Positions 49,000 through 58,044 of a DNA stretch of 64,000 nt are shown in pieces. Numbering within the stretch: position 1 is the stretch's first letter; every line of letters begins with the position of its first letter. Under the pieces are notes generated by a model. The model was not told where the DNA came from, did no database searches, and saw only the letters and a list, made by a program, of their open reading frames with translations. The translations under genes and the position numbers were made by a program. This DNA comes from Mesorhizobium huakuii (GTDB lineage Bacteria; Pseudomonadota; Alphaproteobacteria; Rhizobiales; Rhizobiaceae): NCBI RefSeq assembly GCF_030160235.1, contig NZ_BSNY01000047.1, positions 186,001 to 250,000 on the forward strand. The letters run 5' to 3'.

Positions 49000-49998
49000 A
49001 TGATGAGCAAGAAAGATCTCGGCCTGCTGATACTGATCCTGGTGGTCGGCGCAATCGTGGCCATCATCAATCCGCGCTTCCTCTTGCCGATCAACCTTGC
49101 CAACACCTCGAACCTGATCGGCCTGTTCGGTATCCTGTCGATCGGCCAGGCCTTCGTCATCATCACCGGCGGCATCGAACTGTCGGTCGGCTCGGTGGTG
49201 GCGCTGCTGGGAACGCTGTTCATCGACTTCATCGCCGTGCGCGAGCTGGACTGGCCGCTGGCCTTCGTGCTGATCATCGCGCTCGGCGCCATCATCGGCC
49301 TTGTGCATGGCTGGCTGATCACCAGGCTGAAGCTGCAGCCCTTCGTCGTCACCTTGTGCGGCCTCTTGATCTATCGCGGCGTCGCCCGCTTCTACACCGC
49401 CGACGGCACCGCCGGCTTCGCCTTCGGCCAGAATTTTCCCGAGCTCGAATTCCTGACGGCGGGCCGCAGCTGGGGCGTGCCCAACAGCTTCATCGCGCTG
49501 ATCGTCATCGCCATCGTCATGTGGGTGGTGCTGCACCGCTCGGTGTTCGGCCGCTACCTCTACGCCATAGGCAAGAATGAGGAGGCGGCGAAATATTCCG
49601 GCATCCGCACCGGTCGCATCGTCATGGCCGCCTATGTCATCTGCGGCGTGCTTACGGCGCTGTCGGCGATCTATTTCGCCATGTACACGCGCTCGATCTC
49701 GCCGGCCAGCCACGGCCAGTTCTATGAGCTCTACGCCATCGCCGCCGCCGTGCTCGGCGGTTTCTCGCTGCGCGGCGGCGAGGGCTCGCTGATCGGCGTC
49801 ATCCTCGGCACCGTGCTGCTGCAGGAACTGCAGAACCTCGTCAATCTGCTCGGCATCCCGTCCTCGCTCAACTTCGCGGTGATGGGCGGCGTCATCCTCA
49901 TCGGCGTGCTCGTCGACCAGCAATGGGGCGTGTTCCGGGCGCGGCGGCTGATGGTCGATGCCGCGCGCAAGAACGTTGCCGGCGCGCCGGCGGAATAA
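49000..49998 (+). CDS. Ribose-type ABC transporter permease
   Basis: This 332-residue RbsC-type permease has about ten membrane segments, with the conserved GGIELSVGSVVALLG, TLCGLLIYRGVARF, IGKNEEAAKYSGI and AAVLGGFSLRGGEGSLIGVILG blocks. The ATG at 49000 overlaps another ATG at 49003; GGGGAGA lies upstream. It completes the three-gene importer. The SDR pair and the epimerase follow after an AT-rich operator-like site. Confidence 0.93.
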   Translation: MMSKKDLGLLILILVVGAIVAIINPRFLLPINLANTSNLIGLFGILSIGQAFVIITGGIELSVGSVVALLGTLFIDFIAVRELDWPLAFVLIIALGAIIGLVHGWLITRLKLQPFVVTLCGLLIYRGVARFYTADGTAGFAFGQNFPELEFLTAGRSWGVPNSFIALIVIAIVMWVVLHRSVFGRYLYAIGKNEEAAKYSGIRTGRIVMAAYVICGVLTALSAIYFAMYTRSISPASHGQFYELYAIAAAVLGGFSLRGGEGSLIGVILGTVLLQELQNLVNLLGIPSSLNFAVMGGVILIGVLVDQQWGVFRARRLMVDAARKNVAGAPAE

Positions 49999-50030
49999 TC
50001 GCGCGGGGCGACGCTGCCGCTTGCTCGACT

Positions 50031-50056
50031 CCTATAGATATTATAATAGCATAACC
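50031..50056. promoter_or_regulatory. AT-rich palindromic site, TATTATAATA (copy 1)
   Basis: TATTATAATA at 50039-50048 lies in the short gap before the SDR start. The same core recurs before the permease at 56775 and before the E1 gene at 63337. It is a likely operator or promoter element of a shared regulon. Confidence 0.5.
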
Positions 50057-50082
50057 CGGTATTGCTTGGGGGTGTGCGGGAC

Positions 50083-50862
50083 ATGCGCTGCGATTTGCGA
50101 GGCAAGGTAGCGCTGGTCACGGGCGCCGCGGGCGCCATCGGCAGCTCCATCGCCAGGCGCCTGTCCGACAATGGCGCAACGGTCATCGTCGCCGACATCA
50201 ATGGCGAGGGCGCAAAAGAGGTCGCGGCCGGCTTGACCGATGCCATGGCCTGCGCCACCGACATCCGTGATGTCGCCTCGGTCGACGGCGCCATCGCCGC
50301 GATCATGCAGCGCTACGGCCGCCTCGACATCCTCATCAACAATGCCGGCGTCAACACGCTGGCGCACCGCGTCACCCTGGACGAATTCCCGGCCGAGGAG
50401 TGGGATCGCATCACCGGCATCGATCTCGACGGTCTCTACATCATGAGCCGGGCGGCACTCCGCCCCATGCTCGCCGCCGGCAGAGGCGGGCGCATCGTCA
50501 ACATCGCCTCGGTCGTCGGCCTTGCCGCCATGCGCCTGCAGAGCCCGTTCGTCGCCGCCAAGGCCGGTATCATCCATTTGACGCGGTCGATGGCGATCGA
50601 ACTCGGCGCCAAGGGCATCCTGACCAACGCGGTCGCCCCGGGCTCGGTGATGACGGCGCTGACCGCCAAGCTGTTTTACGGCGATGACGGCAAGTTCGCC
50701 GGCCGCACGCAGGAATTCCTGGCCCATGTGCCGCTTGGCCGCCCGGCCGAGCCGCGGGAGATCGCCGAGGCGGTGCTGTTCCTGGCCTCGCCGGCCGCCG
50801 GTTATGTCAACGGCCAGGTGCTGGCCGTCGATGGCGGCTGGACGGCGGGATACATGATGTGA
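50083..50862 (+). CDS. SDR-family oxidoreductase with Tyr-to-Phe catalytic change
   Basis: This 259-residue SDR has an intact cofactor motif TGAAGAIG (residues 13-20), NNAG near 86-89 and Ser143 of the triad, and Lys160 is kept. The catalytic Tyr position (Ser+13) is Phe156 in SPFVAAKAG. Classical SDR chemistry needs that Tyr, so the protein may bind NAD(P)H and substrate without usual activity, or use another residue. The C-terminus is DGGWTAGYM. The ATG at 50083 is preferred to a TTG at 50062. It overlaps the next gene by four bases. Confidence 0.85.
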   Translation: MRCDLRGKVALVTGAAGAIGSSIARRLSDNGATVIVADINGEGAKEVAAGLTDAMACATDIRDVASVDGAIAAIMQRYGRLDILINNAGVNTLAHRVTLDEFPAEEWDRITGIDLDGLYIMSRAALRPMLAAGRGGRIVNIASVVGLAAMRLQSPFVAAKAGIIHLTRSMAIELGAKGILTNAVAPGSVMTALTAKLFYGDDGKFAGRTQEFLAHVPLGRPAEPREIAEAVLFLASPAAGYVNGQVLAVDGGWTAGYMM

Positions 50863-51449
50863 GCGGCGCGATGGAAATCGATCTCAACGGCGCGGCGGTT
50901 GCCCTCGATGGCGAGACCAACCCGATCGCCGACGCCGCGCTTGCCGCACTGCGTGCCAATGGCGGCACGGTTGTCGAAGCAGGGGATGCCGCCGACATCC
51001 TGCTGATCTCCAGCCCACTGCGCCCGGGAACGACGGGGCAGGATCCGCGCAGCCAGCATGCCGATGCGCGCCGGGCTGCCTTGGCCATGGCCCAGCGCGG
51101 CGGCGGGCGCATCGTCTTCCTGATCTCGGCCACGGCCGGCATGCCGATGCGCCGCCATCCCCGCTTTTCCATGGAAAATGCCGCGATCCTGGCCGGCATG
51201 CGCACGCTGGCCATGGAGTTCGGCCCGAAAGTGCTGGTCAATGCCGTCGGCTTCGGCGCGATCGAGGATGAAATCATGGTCTCGGGCGACAAGGCCATGC
51301 TCAGCCACACGCCGGTCGGCCGCGCCGGCTGCATCGAGGAAGCGGTCGCGGCCGTTCTGTTCTTCTGCGATCCGCTCAACACCTACACGACGGGCCAGAT
51401 GCTGGGCGTCGATGGCGGCTGGACGGCAGGCTATGGGCGCAATTTCTGA
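50859..51449 (+). CDS. Degenerate SDR, probably catalytically inactive
   Basis: This 196-residue protein aligns with the second half of SDRs but lacks the TGxxxGIG cofactor loop. Relative to Ser90, the Tyr and Lys positions are Phe103 and Asn107 (in RFSMENAAIL). Its C-terminus (MLGVDGGWTAGYG) is nearly the same as that of the preceding SDR. The four-base overlap with that gene and 17-base overlap with the epimerase gene suggest co-translation. It may be a structural partner of the upstream SDR. A simple decaying gene is the alternative, but the frame is intact. Confidence 0.8.
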   Translation: MSGAMEIDLNGAAVALDGETNPIADAALAALRANGGTVVEAGDAADILLISSPLRPGTTGQDPRSQHADARRAALAMAQRGGGRIVFLISATAGMPMRRHPRFSMENAAILAGMRTLAMEFGPKVLVNAVGFGAIEDEIMVSGDKAMLSHTPVGRAGCIEEAVAAVLFFCDPLNTYTTGQMLGVDGGWTAGYGRNF

Positions 51450-52326
51450 ATTGCTGAGCATCGGATCGGGAGCGCTCGAAGTCGCCCTGGTGCCCCGGAT
51501 CGGCGGCTCGGTGAGCTCGCTGCGCTGGCGCGGCATCGATCTCAGGCTCTCGGAAGATGACCGCAGGGCCGGCAACGTGCTTGGCGTCGCCATGTTTCCG
51601 ATGACGCCCTATGCCAATCGCATCGCCGGTAACGCTTTCGACTTCGCGGCAAGACGCTGGCAGGTCCTGCCCAACAATGTGCCCGAAAAATTCAACGTCC
51701 ATGGCAGCGGTTGGCAACACGCCTGGGATGTCACCGGGTCAGGTCCCGCCAACGCCACCCTGTCGCTGGACATCGCCGCTGGAGCCGAGCCGTATTCCTA
51801 TCGCGCGACCCAGGCTTTCACGGTTTCGGATGAGGAGCTGAGCGTGACCATGACGCTGACCAATACCGGGGCGGTCGCCATGCCGTTCGGTTTTGGCTTG
51901 CATCCCTGGTTCGATCGCGATCCGGACGTGACTGTGCAATTCAAGGCCGGGTGCTTCTATCTCGAAGAGCCCGACGGCATTTCGGGCGATCCGATCACGC
52001 TGCCACCCGAACTCGACTTTGCCGAAGGCAGACCCCTGCCGGGCGGCTGGCGCAACAATGACTATGGCGGATGGAGCGGCGAAGCGACGCTGCGCTTTCC
52101 GGTGCGCGGCGTGGGACTGCGCATGAAGGCCGATCCGATCTTCAAGCACCTGATGCTTTATGCCGATCCGACCAAACCATATTTCTGCGCCGAGCCGCAG
52201 ACCAACGCGTCGGGTGCTTTCAATCGCGGCCGATGGGACGATCCGGAAGAGGGCGTAATCGTGCTCGGTCCGGGCGAAAGCGCTGCCGGCACGGTTGCGT
52301 TCGTGCCCTTTGCGCTTGAGACGTAA
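51433..52326 (+). CDS. Aldose 1-epimerase (galactose mutarotase family)
   Basis: This 297-residue mutarotase-like enzyme would interconvert the anomers of the imported sugar before oxidation. Conserved features include MTPYANRIAGN near residues 52-62, VHGSGWQHAWDV with the conserved His, FGFGLHPWFDRD with the second catalytic His, and ETQTNASG-like AEPQTNASGAFN. The ATG at 51433 overlaps the previous gene. It is the last gene of the plus-strand unit. Confidence 0.9.
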   Translation: MGAISELLSIGSGALEVALVPRIGGSVSSLRWRGIDLRLSEDDRRAGNVLGVAMFPMTPYANRIAGNAFDFAARRWQVLPNNVPEKFNVHGSGWQHAWDVTGSGPANATLSLDIAAGAEPYSYRATQAFTVSDEELSVTMTLTNTGAVAMPFGFGLHPWFDRDPDVTVQFKAGCFYLEEPDGISGDPITLPPELDFAEGRPLPGGWRNNDYGGWSGEATLRFPVRGVGLRMKADPIFKHLMLYADPTKPYFCAEPQTNASGAFNRGRWDDPEEGVIVLGPGESAAGTVAFVPFALET

Positions 52327-52359
52327 TTCCGAAGGGTGCGGTGAATGTGAGCATACCCC

Positions 52360-53121
52360 CTAAAGCAGCCGCGCCAGCAGGCCGCCATCCACCTGCATGG
52401 CGCTGCCGGTGACGAAGGACGCGGCGTCCGAGATCAGGAAGCCGATTGCCGTGGCGATCTCCGAGGGGTTGGCGATGCGGGCGATCCGGTTGGACTCGAA
52501 GGACAGGCCCAGAGCTTCGGCGCCGCCGGCCGCCTCCAGCCCGTCCAGCGTCATGCGGGTCGCGACGGAGCCGACCAGCACGGCGTTGACGCGGATGCGG
52601 TCGACGGCATAGTCGAGCGCCATCTGCCGCGACAGGCCGACGACCGCCGCCTTCGTCGCGGCATAGGCCGGCACGCCGGGAACCGTGGCATCGGCGTGCA
52701 CGGAAGCGATGTTGACGATCGAGCCGCCGCCGGCGGCGCGCAGCAGCGGCAAGGTCGAGCGGCAGACGCGGAAAATGGCGGTGAGGTTGACGGCGATGGT
52801 TCTTTCCCACTCCGCGTCGGAAACCTCTTCAAGCCGCTTGCCGGTGGGGTAGATCCCGGCGCAGTTGACGACCGCGTCGAGCCCGCCAAGCCGTTCGGTG
52901 GCTGCCGTCACGGCCGACTGAACCTCCGCTTCGCGGGTGAGATCGCTCTCGCGGAAGATCAGCTGGCTTTCGTCATAGCGGCCCGCAAGGGCCTTGCCCT
53001 CCTCGCCGTCCAGGCCGGCGCCGAAAACCCTGGCGCCCTCGTCGGCGAGGTACTCCGCGGTCGCCCGGCCAATGCCGGTCGCAGCTCCTGTGACGAAAAC
53101 ACGTTTGCCGGCGAACATCAT
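52360..53121 (-). CDS. SDR-family sugar dehydrogenase
   Basis: This 253-residue SDR has complete motifs: TGAATGIG (residues 11-18), NCAG, Ser in NIASVHA and the pair YAATK. It is likely an NAD(P)-dependent sugar or sugar-acid dehydrogenase. The start overlaps the stop of the ABC ATPase gene (ATGA at 53118-53121), so it is coupled to that transporter. Unlike the two SDRs at 50083-51449, it is catalytically intact. Confidence 0.9.
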   Translation of the reverse strand: MMFAGKRVFVTGAATGIGRATAEYLADEGARVFGAGLDGEEGKALAGRYDESQLIFRESDLTREAEVQSAVTAATERLGGLDAVVNCAGIYPTGKRLEEVSDAEWERTIAVNLTAIFRVCRSTLPLLRAAGGGSIVNIASVHADATVPGVPAYAATKAAVVGLSRQMALDYAVDRIRVNAVLVGSVATRMTLDGLEAAGGAEALGLSFESNRIARIANPSEIATAIGFLISDAASFVTGSAMQVDGGLLARLL

Positions 53122-54680
53122 GCTGAAACCTGTGCAGCCGCAGCGTGGCGTTCCGCTTGCGCCGCCGTCACCGAGCGCAGCACGCGATCCTCGCCACCTT
53201 CGCTACGGCCAAATTCATCGACGATGCGCCCGTCGGCGACCACGAGGCAGCGATCGCAAAGGCCGATCAGCTCCTCCAGTTCGGAAGCGACGATCAGCAA
53301 GCCCACGCCTTTCTCGGCGAGCTCGACCAATAGCCGGTAGATTTCGTGCCGGGTGGCCGCGTCGACGCCCTTGGTCGGCTCGTCCAGCAGCAGAACTTTC
53401 GGCGCCCGCATCAACGCACGGGCAAACAGCAGCTTCTGCTGGTTGCCGCCCGACTGATGGGTGACCGCCGCCTGCGGCGACGACGCCTTGACGTTGAGCG
53501 CGCGCATGGCGGTGAGGATGGAGCTCCGCTCCAGTCCGCCGCGCACCATGCCATGCCGCGACAGAGGCGCGAGGTTGCCGATGGTGATGTTGGCGCCGAC
53601 CGGCAGATTGAACAGCAGGCCGTCGCGCTTGCGGTCCTCGGTCAAGAGCGCAATGCCGGCCGCGCGGGCATCCCTGGGCGATTTGATCGACACGGTCTGG
53701 CCGGTGACCCGGACTTCGCCCTCAGCCGCGACGCGGCCATAGATGCCGTGCAGGATCTCGCTGCGACCGGAGCCCAGCAGCCCGGCCAGCCCGACGATTT
53801 CGCCCGCCGCCACACAGAGATTGATATCCCTGGCGCCGTGGACAGCGCCGCTGTGGCCGGCGACGGTGAGATGGCGAACCTCCAGCACCGTCGGCGCGCC
53901 GACGGGTGCTGCATGTTCGGGAAACAGCCGCTGCAGCCTTTGACCCGACATCGAGAAGATGAAGGTCTCGGCATTGAAGTTCTCGCGCGCGATCCGCACC
54001 GCCACCTGCCCGTCGCGCAGCACCGTGGCGCGGTCGCAGATGGCGAGCACTTCGGGCAGGCGGTGGGTGATGTAGATCATCGCCACGCCTTGCGCCTTCA
54101 GGCGGCGCAGCACGGCGAACAGCGCGTCGACCTCGGTGCCGGAGAGCGAGGCGGTCGGTTCGTCCAGCATCAGCACGCGCGGCTTCGTGACGATGGCGCG
54201 CGCAATCATGACCAGATGGCGCTGCGCCGAGGTCAGCGACGCGACATAGGCCCTGGGGTTGATGTCGATGCCGAGGTCGGCGAAGATTGCGCCGGCACGC
54301 TGCTCGAGCTTGCGCTGGTGGACCAGCATGCCGGCGCCCAGACCGGTGCGGCCGGCAAAGACATTCTCGGCCACCGACAGCTGCTCCAGCACCTCGATTT
54401 CCTGCGGCACGTAACCGACGCCGTTCGATCGCGCATCGGCCGGCGAAGCGAAGCTGAAGGGCCGGCCATCGAGCTGGATCGTGCCGGTGTAGGAACCGGC
54501 CGGATGTACGCCGTTGAGGATCTTGACCAGCGTCGACTTGCCGGCGCCGTTCTGGCCAAGCAAGGCGTGGATCTCGCCGGCAACGACATCGAAATCGACG
54601 CCGCGCAGCGCCTGCACGCCGCCGAAATTCTTGGCGATGGCGGTGGCCGAAAACAGCGGCGCTTGGGTGGTGTTGGGCAA
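53118..54680 (-). CDS. Ribose-type ABC transporter dual ATPase (second system)
   Basis: This ATPase of about 520 residues has two nucleotide-binding domains. The N-terminal domain has Walker A GQNGAGKST and IYITHRLPEVLAICDR; the C-terminal domain has GLLGSGRSE and SGGNQQKLLFARAL. Both candidate starts are TTG: 54680 has AAGGGA upstream and gives MPNTTQAPLFSATAIAKNFGG, and 54713 gives eleven more residues. Neighbours: the binding protein and permease upstream, the SDR downstream. Confidence 0.9.
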   Translation of the reverse strand: MPNTTQAPLFSATAIAKNFGGVQALRGVDFDVVAGEIHALLGQNGAGKSTLVKILNGVHPAGSYTGTIQLDGRPFSFASPADARSNGVGYVPQEIEVLEQLSVAENVFAGRTGLGAGMLVHQRKLEQRAGAIFADLGIDINPRAYVASLTSAQRHLVMIARAIVTKPRVLMLDEPTASLSGTEVDALFAVLRRLKAQGVAMIYITHRLPEVLAICDRATVLRDGQVAVRIARENFNAETFIFSMSGQRLQRLFPEHAAPVGAPTVLEVRHLTVAGHSGAVHGARDINLCVAAGEIVGLAGLLGSGRSEILHGIYGRVAAEGEVRVTGQTVSIKSPRDARAAGIALLTEDRKRDGLLFNLPVGANITIGNLAPLSRHGMVRGGLERSSILTAMRALNVKASSPQAAVTHQSGGNQQKLLFARALMRAPKVLLLDEPTKGVDAATRHEIYRLLVELAEKGVGLLIVASELEELIGLCDRCLVVADGRIVDEFGRSEGGEDRVLRSVTAAQAERHAAAAQVSA

Positions 54681-54735
54681 GACGTATCCCTTCGGAAAGC
54701 GCCGGGCCTGCAAGGCGCGGGCCCGGCGGCACGCA

Positions 54736-55710
54736 TTACTGGCCGGCGCTGTCGAGCATCTTGTAGTAGGGGGCGAGGTCGGCGGCGGTGATCACCTTTG
54801 CCGGCAGCGGATTGCTGTAGGGCACGGTCTTGCCCTGGGCGAGGTCGCCGAGCAACTCGGCCACCTTGGCGCTCTCTTCGTAGAGCGGCTGCGCGACGAT
54901 GCCGTAGGCGGCGCCGGACTTCACCAGATCGAGATTCTGCCTGATATAGTCCATGCCGACGACGACGACGTCGCGTCCGGCCTTGCGGGCGGCGCCCGAC
55001 CAGGTCTGGATGCTGTTGCCGGTGGTGCCGAAGGCGGCGGTCACATCGGGATTGCCCTGCAGGATCGCCACCGCTTTTGCCTCGGCCGCCGACGGTTCAA
55101 AGCCCTCCATCTGTGTCTCGAGCACCTTGATGCCGGGATATTTCGCCGCGATGGTCTTGCGGAAGGCATCCGACATCGCGTTCTCGGTATCGTTGGAGGC
55201 GCCTTGCGTCAGCGCCACCGTGCCCTTGCCGCCGAGCTTATCGCCGATCGCGATCGCGGCATTGGTTCCCGCCTCGGCGATGTTCTCGCCCGTTGCCGCT
55301 TTCAGGCCGTTGACGGTGCCTTCGGGCGGCAGGACGTGCCAGGTGACGATCGGGAAGCCTTCCTTGGCCAGTTTGGAGATGTAGGAATAGATGGCCGGAT
55401 CGGGACCGTAGACCCCGATGGCATCGTATTTGGTGCGGGCAAGGGCGGCCTCGGCAAGCGGCAAGGTCGCGGGAATATCCCAGTTGGTGGCGCTCGGGTC
55501 GCCGACCACCTCGCAGGTGTAGCCAAGCTCCTTGCACTTATTGAGGAAGCCCGCCTGCATCAGCCTATGCACCGGGTGATCCTTCATCGCCTGCACCCAG
55601 AGCAGGTGAATGTCCGCCGCCCGTGCCAGGCTTACCGAGCCGAGCGCGGTGGCGAGTGCCGCCGCCACGAATGCGGCGCCGATCAGCCGCTCTTTCAGAT
55701 GGATGTTCAT
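54736..55710 (-). CDS. Ribose-type sugar-binding protein (second system)
   Basis: This 324-residue periplasmic binding protein has a signal peptide (LIGAAFVAAALATALGSVSLARA) and PBP1 features such as NIHLLWVQAMKDHPVHRLMQAGFL, IGVYGPDPAIYSYISKLAKEG and VVVVGMDYIRQN. The start ATG at 55710 follows GAGGTAAGGC. It sits between the permease and the ATPase. The substrate is not apparent. Confidence 0.91.
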   Translation of the reverse strand: MNIHLKERLIGAAFVAAALATALGSVSLARAADIHLLWVQAMKDHPVHRLMQAGFLNKCKELGYTCEVVGDPSATNWDIPATLPLAEAALARTKYDAIGVYGPDPAIYSYISKLAKEGFPIVTWHVLPPEGTVNGLKAATGENIAEAGTNAAIAIGDKLGGKGTVALTQGASNDTENAMSDAFRKTIAAKYPGIKVLETQMEGFEPSAAEAKAVAILQGNPDVTAAFGTTGNSIQTWSGAARKAGRDVVVVGMDYIRQNLDLVKSGAAYGIVAQPLYEESAKVAELLGDLAQGKTVPYSNPLPAKVITAADLAPYYKMLDSAGQ

Positions 55711-55764
55711 GCCTTACCTCCCTTGGTTCGCCGGCATTTTTGCCGGCGCAATATTCGCGGCCTC

Positions 55765-56775
55765 TCAGGCGCCGGCGATGAAGTAGCGGCGGCGCACGAT
55801 GTCGAGGCCGACGGCCATGACCATGATCACGCCGACCGCGATCTGCTGCCAGTTGGAGTTGACGCCGATGACGACGAGGCCGCTCTGCACCACTTTCAGC
55901 ATCAGGATGCCGACCACGCCGCCGGCCACCGTGCCGGCACCGCCGAACAGGCTGACGCCGCCGACCACGACACCGGCGATGACGGTCAGTTCCCAGCCGC
56001 TGCCGATCGACGTGCCGCCGCTGCCGAGATCGGCCATGACGAACATGCCGGCGATCGCCGACAGCGCGCCGACGGTGATGAAGGCGTTGATCTTGTACGC
56101 GCTGGTGTTGATGCCGACGAGATGCGCCACTTCCTTGTTGCCGCCCGTGGCATACATGTTGCGCCCGAGCACGGTGCGCCGCAGCACGAAGTCGGCGGCG
56201 ATGGCGGCGACGATGAAGAAGGCAAAGCTCCAGCCGAGGCCGAAGGCGAGATCGGTGCCGCCAATGGTGTTGATCGCCTCGGGCAGCGGATAGACCGGAT
56301 AGCCGCCTGTCACCACCTGGATCAGGCCCTGGCCGATGAACAGCATGCCGAGCGTCTGGATGAAGGCAGGGATGCCCAGCCTGACGACGATCAGGCCGTT
56401 GAGGAGGCCGATCAGCGCGCCGACGCCGATTCCGCCGAGAATGCCGACGCTCACCGGCAGGGCGGCAGCGGTCATCAGCTTGGCGGCGACCACGGCGGAG
56501 AGACCGGCCACCGAACCGACCGACAGGTCGAACTCGCCGGCGACCAGCAGGATGGTCTGGCCGATGGCGATGATCCCGACAAAGGAGACGACGTTGAGAA
56601 TGGCGCGGATGTTGCGCTCCGACAGGAAGGCCGGCTCGAGCAGCCAGAAGAAGGCGATCAGCAAGGCCATGGCCGCCAGCACGCCGACCTCGCCGACGGC
56701 AATCAAGCCGATCAGTCGCCGCCGGAACGATCGCGCGTCCCTTGGCGGCGCGCTCACCTCAGCCGCGCTGTTCAT
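55765..56775 (-). CDS. Ribose-type ABC permease (second system)
   Basis: This 336-residue RbsC-like permease has about ten membrane helices and the motifs ILLVAGEFDLSVGSVAGLSA, FIQTLGMLFIGQGL, TGGNKEVAHLVGIN and GGVSLFGGAGTVAGGVVG. The ATG at 56775 has GGGAGG six bases upstream. It is the first gene of the minus-strand unit permease-SBP-ATPase-SDR, and an AT-rich palindrome lies 90 bases upstream, facing a LacI gene. Confidence 0.92.
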   Translation of the reverse strand: MNSAAEVSAPPRDARSFRRRLIGLIAVGEVGVLAAMALLIAFFWLLEPAFLSERNIRAILNVVSFVGIIAIGQTILLVAGEFDLSVGSVAGLSAVVAAKLMTAAALPVSVGILGGIGVGALIGLLNGLIVVRLGIPAFIQTLGMLFIGQGLIQVVTGGYPVYPLPEAINTIGGTDLAFGLGWSFAFFIVAAIAADFVLRRTVLGRNMYATGGNKEVAHLVGINTSAYKINAFITVGALSAIAGMFVMADLGSGGTSIGSGWELTVIAGVVVGGVSLFGGAGTVAGGVVGILMLKVVQSGLVVIGVNSNWQQIAVGVIMVMAVGLDIVRRRYFIAGA

Positions 56776-56860
56776 CCCGACCTCCCTGGCAGCGATCGTT
56801 GCCGGCTCTCGCGGCCGGCCCTGTTCGCTCGCGCCGATCCTGACGCGCTCCTTTCGGTCA

Positions 56861-56884
56861 TTAAGATTATAATATTATAACTTG
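56861..56884. promoter_or_regulatory. Perfect AT palindrome (copy 2), divergent promoter
   Basis: TTATAATATTATAA at 56867-56880 is a 14-base perfect palindrome containing the TATTATAA core. It stands between the permease gene (start 56775, minus) and the LacI gene (57013, plus), where an autoregulatory repressor would bind. Confidence 0.55.
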
Positions 56885-57012
56885 TCAACGGTGAAATTTC
56901 CTGGCGTGCATAGCCGGGCACATCGCTGGAAAGCATTCGCCGCAACCGCTATGAATGGGCGTTTTTAGGCGCGATCCGCAGGATTGGTGGGTCGCTCTCT
57001 TGGAGCATGGTG

Positions 57013-58044
57013 ATGGTCGACAAGCCGCCGGCGGGCGAGAAGAAGCCGCAACGCCTCGGCGTCCGCGAGATCGCCAAGCGTGTCGGCGTGGCGCCGATGA
57101 CGGTGTCGCGCGCGTTGTCCAATCCCGACATGGTCTCGCCTGAGACCCGCGCCAAGGTGCTCGAAGCCATCGAACAGGCGGGTTTCGTGCCGAACCGGCT
57201 GGCCTCCAGCATGCGCGGCAATGGCCGCATGATCGGCACGGTAGTGCCGCCGTTGATCAATTCGGGGATCGCCGAACAGGTGCAAGGCATGTCCGACGAA
57301 TGCCATGAGAGCGGCTATTCGATGCTCCTGGTGCAAGGCGAGTTCACGCAGGAGGCGGAGGAGAAATCGATCCGCAACCTGCTCGGCTGGCGCCCGGTCG
57401 GCATGATCCTGCAGAGCTTCGTGCAAAGCGAGACCGCGCGCGCCTTGCTGAAGAGCAGCGGCGCTCCGGTGGTCGAGATTTCCGAAATCAAGGGCCGCAA
57501 GCCGATCGACATGGTTGTCGGCGTCTCCAACTTCGAGACCGCCTATGCCATGACCATGCATCTTGCGGCCAAGGGCTACAAGCGCATCGGCTTCGTCTCG
57601 ACCCCGATCCACGGCAATGACCGCCTGCGGCAGCGCCGCACCGGTTACCACGCCGCGCTGACGGAACTCGGCATCAAGAACCATGCCGACATGGAGGTCG
57701 AGGTCCCGATCACCGCGCAGGGCGGCGCCGAGGCGCTGGTGACGCTGACCTCCCGCCACCGGGATATCGATGCCATCTTCTTTTCCAGCGACACGCTCGC
57801 CGTCGGCGCCGTGCAGGAGTGCCATCGCCGGCGCTGGGCGGTGCCGGGCAGGATCGCCATAGCCGGCTATGGCGACATGGATCTGGCGGCCCAGCTCTAT
57901 CCGCCGCTGACCACGGTCAAGGTCAACCGCTACGAGATGGGCCGGCGCGCCGTGCGGCAATTGCTGGCAAGGCTCGGCGGCGACACCAAGGTGCCGACCA
58001 TCACCAGCCTCGGCTTCGAGATCGTCGACCGCGAAAGCGCCTGA
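57013..58044 (+). CDS. LacI-family regulator (gluconate-type)
   Basis: This 343-residue LacI/GntR-I-type regulator has the HTH LGVREIAKRVGVAPMTVSRALSN followed by MVSPETRAKVLEAIEQAGFVPNRLA, the hinge helix, and an effector domain (IGTVVPPLINSGIAEQVQGM, IFFSSDTLAVGAVQE). It is of the type that controls gluconate- or sugar-acid-related operons. ATG 57013 has GGAG at seven bases; ATG 57007 has it only one base away. Its stop abuts the stop of the facing enolase-superfamily gene (CTGATCAG). It probably represses both neighbouring transcription units. Confidence 0.9.
   Translation: MVDKPPAGEKKPQRLGVREIAKRVGVAPMTVSRALSNPDMVSPETRAKVLEAIEQAGFVPNRLASSMRGNGRMIGTVVPPLINSGIAEQVQGMSDECHESGYSMLLVQGEFTQEAEEKSIRNLLGWRPVGMILQSFVQSETARALLKSSGAPVVEISEIKGRKPIDMVVGVSNFETAYAMTMHLAAKGYKRIGFVSTPIHGNDRLRQRRTGYHAALTELGIKNHADMEVEVPITAQGGAEALVTLTSRHRDIDAIFFSSDTLAVGAVQECHRRRWAVPGRIAIAGYGDMDLAAQLYPPLTTVKVNRYEMGRRAVRQLLARLGGDTKVPTITSLGFEIVDRESA

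Noticed and set aside
54514-56880. 788-codon plus-strand open frame over the second importer
   Set aside because: It is antisense to the binding protein and permease genes, is rich in Asp/His/Arg-type shadow composition and has no domain features.
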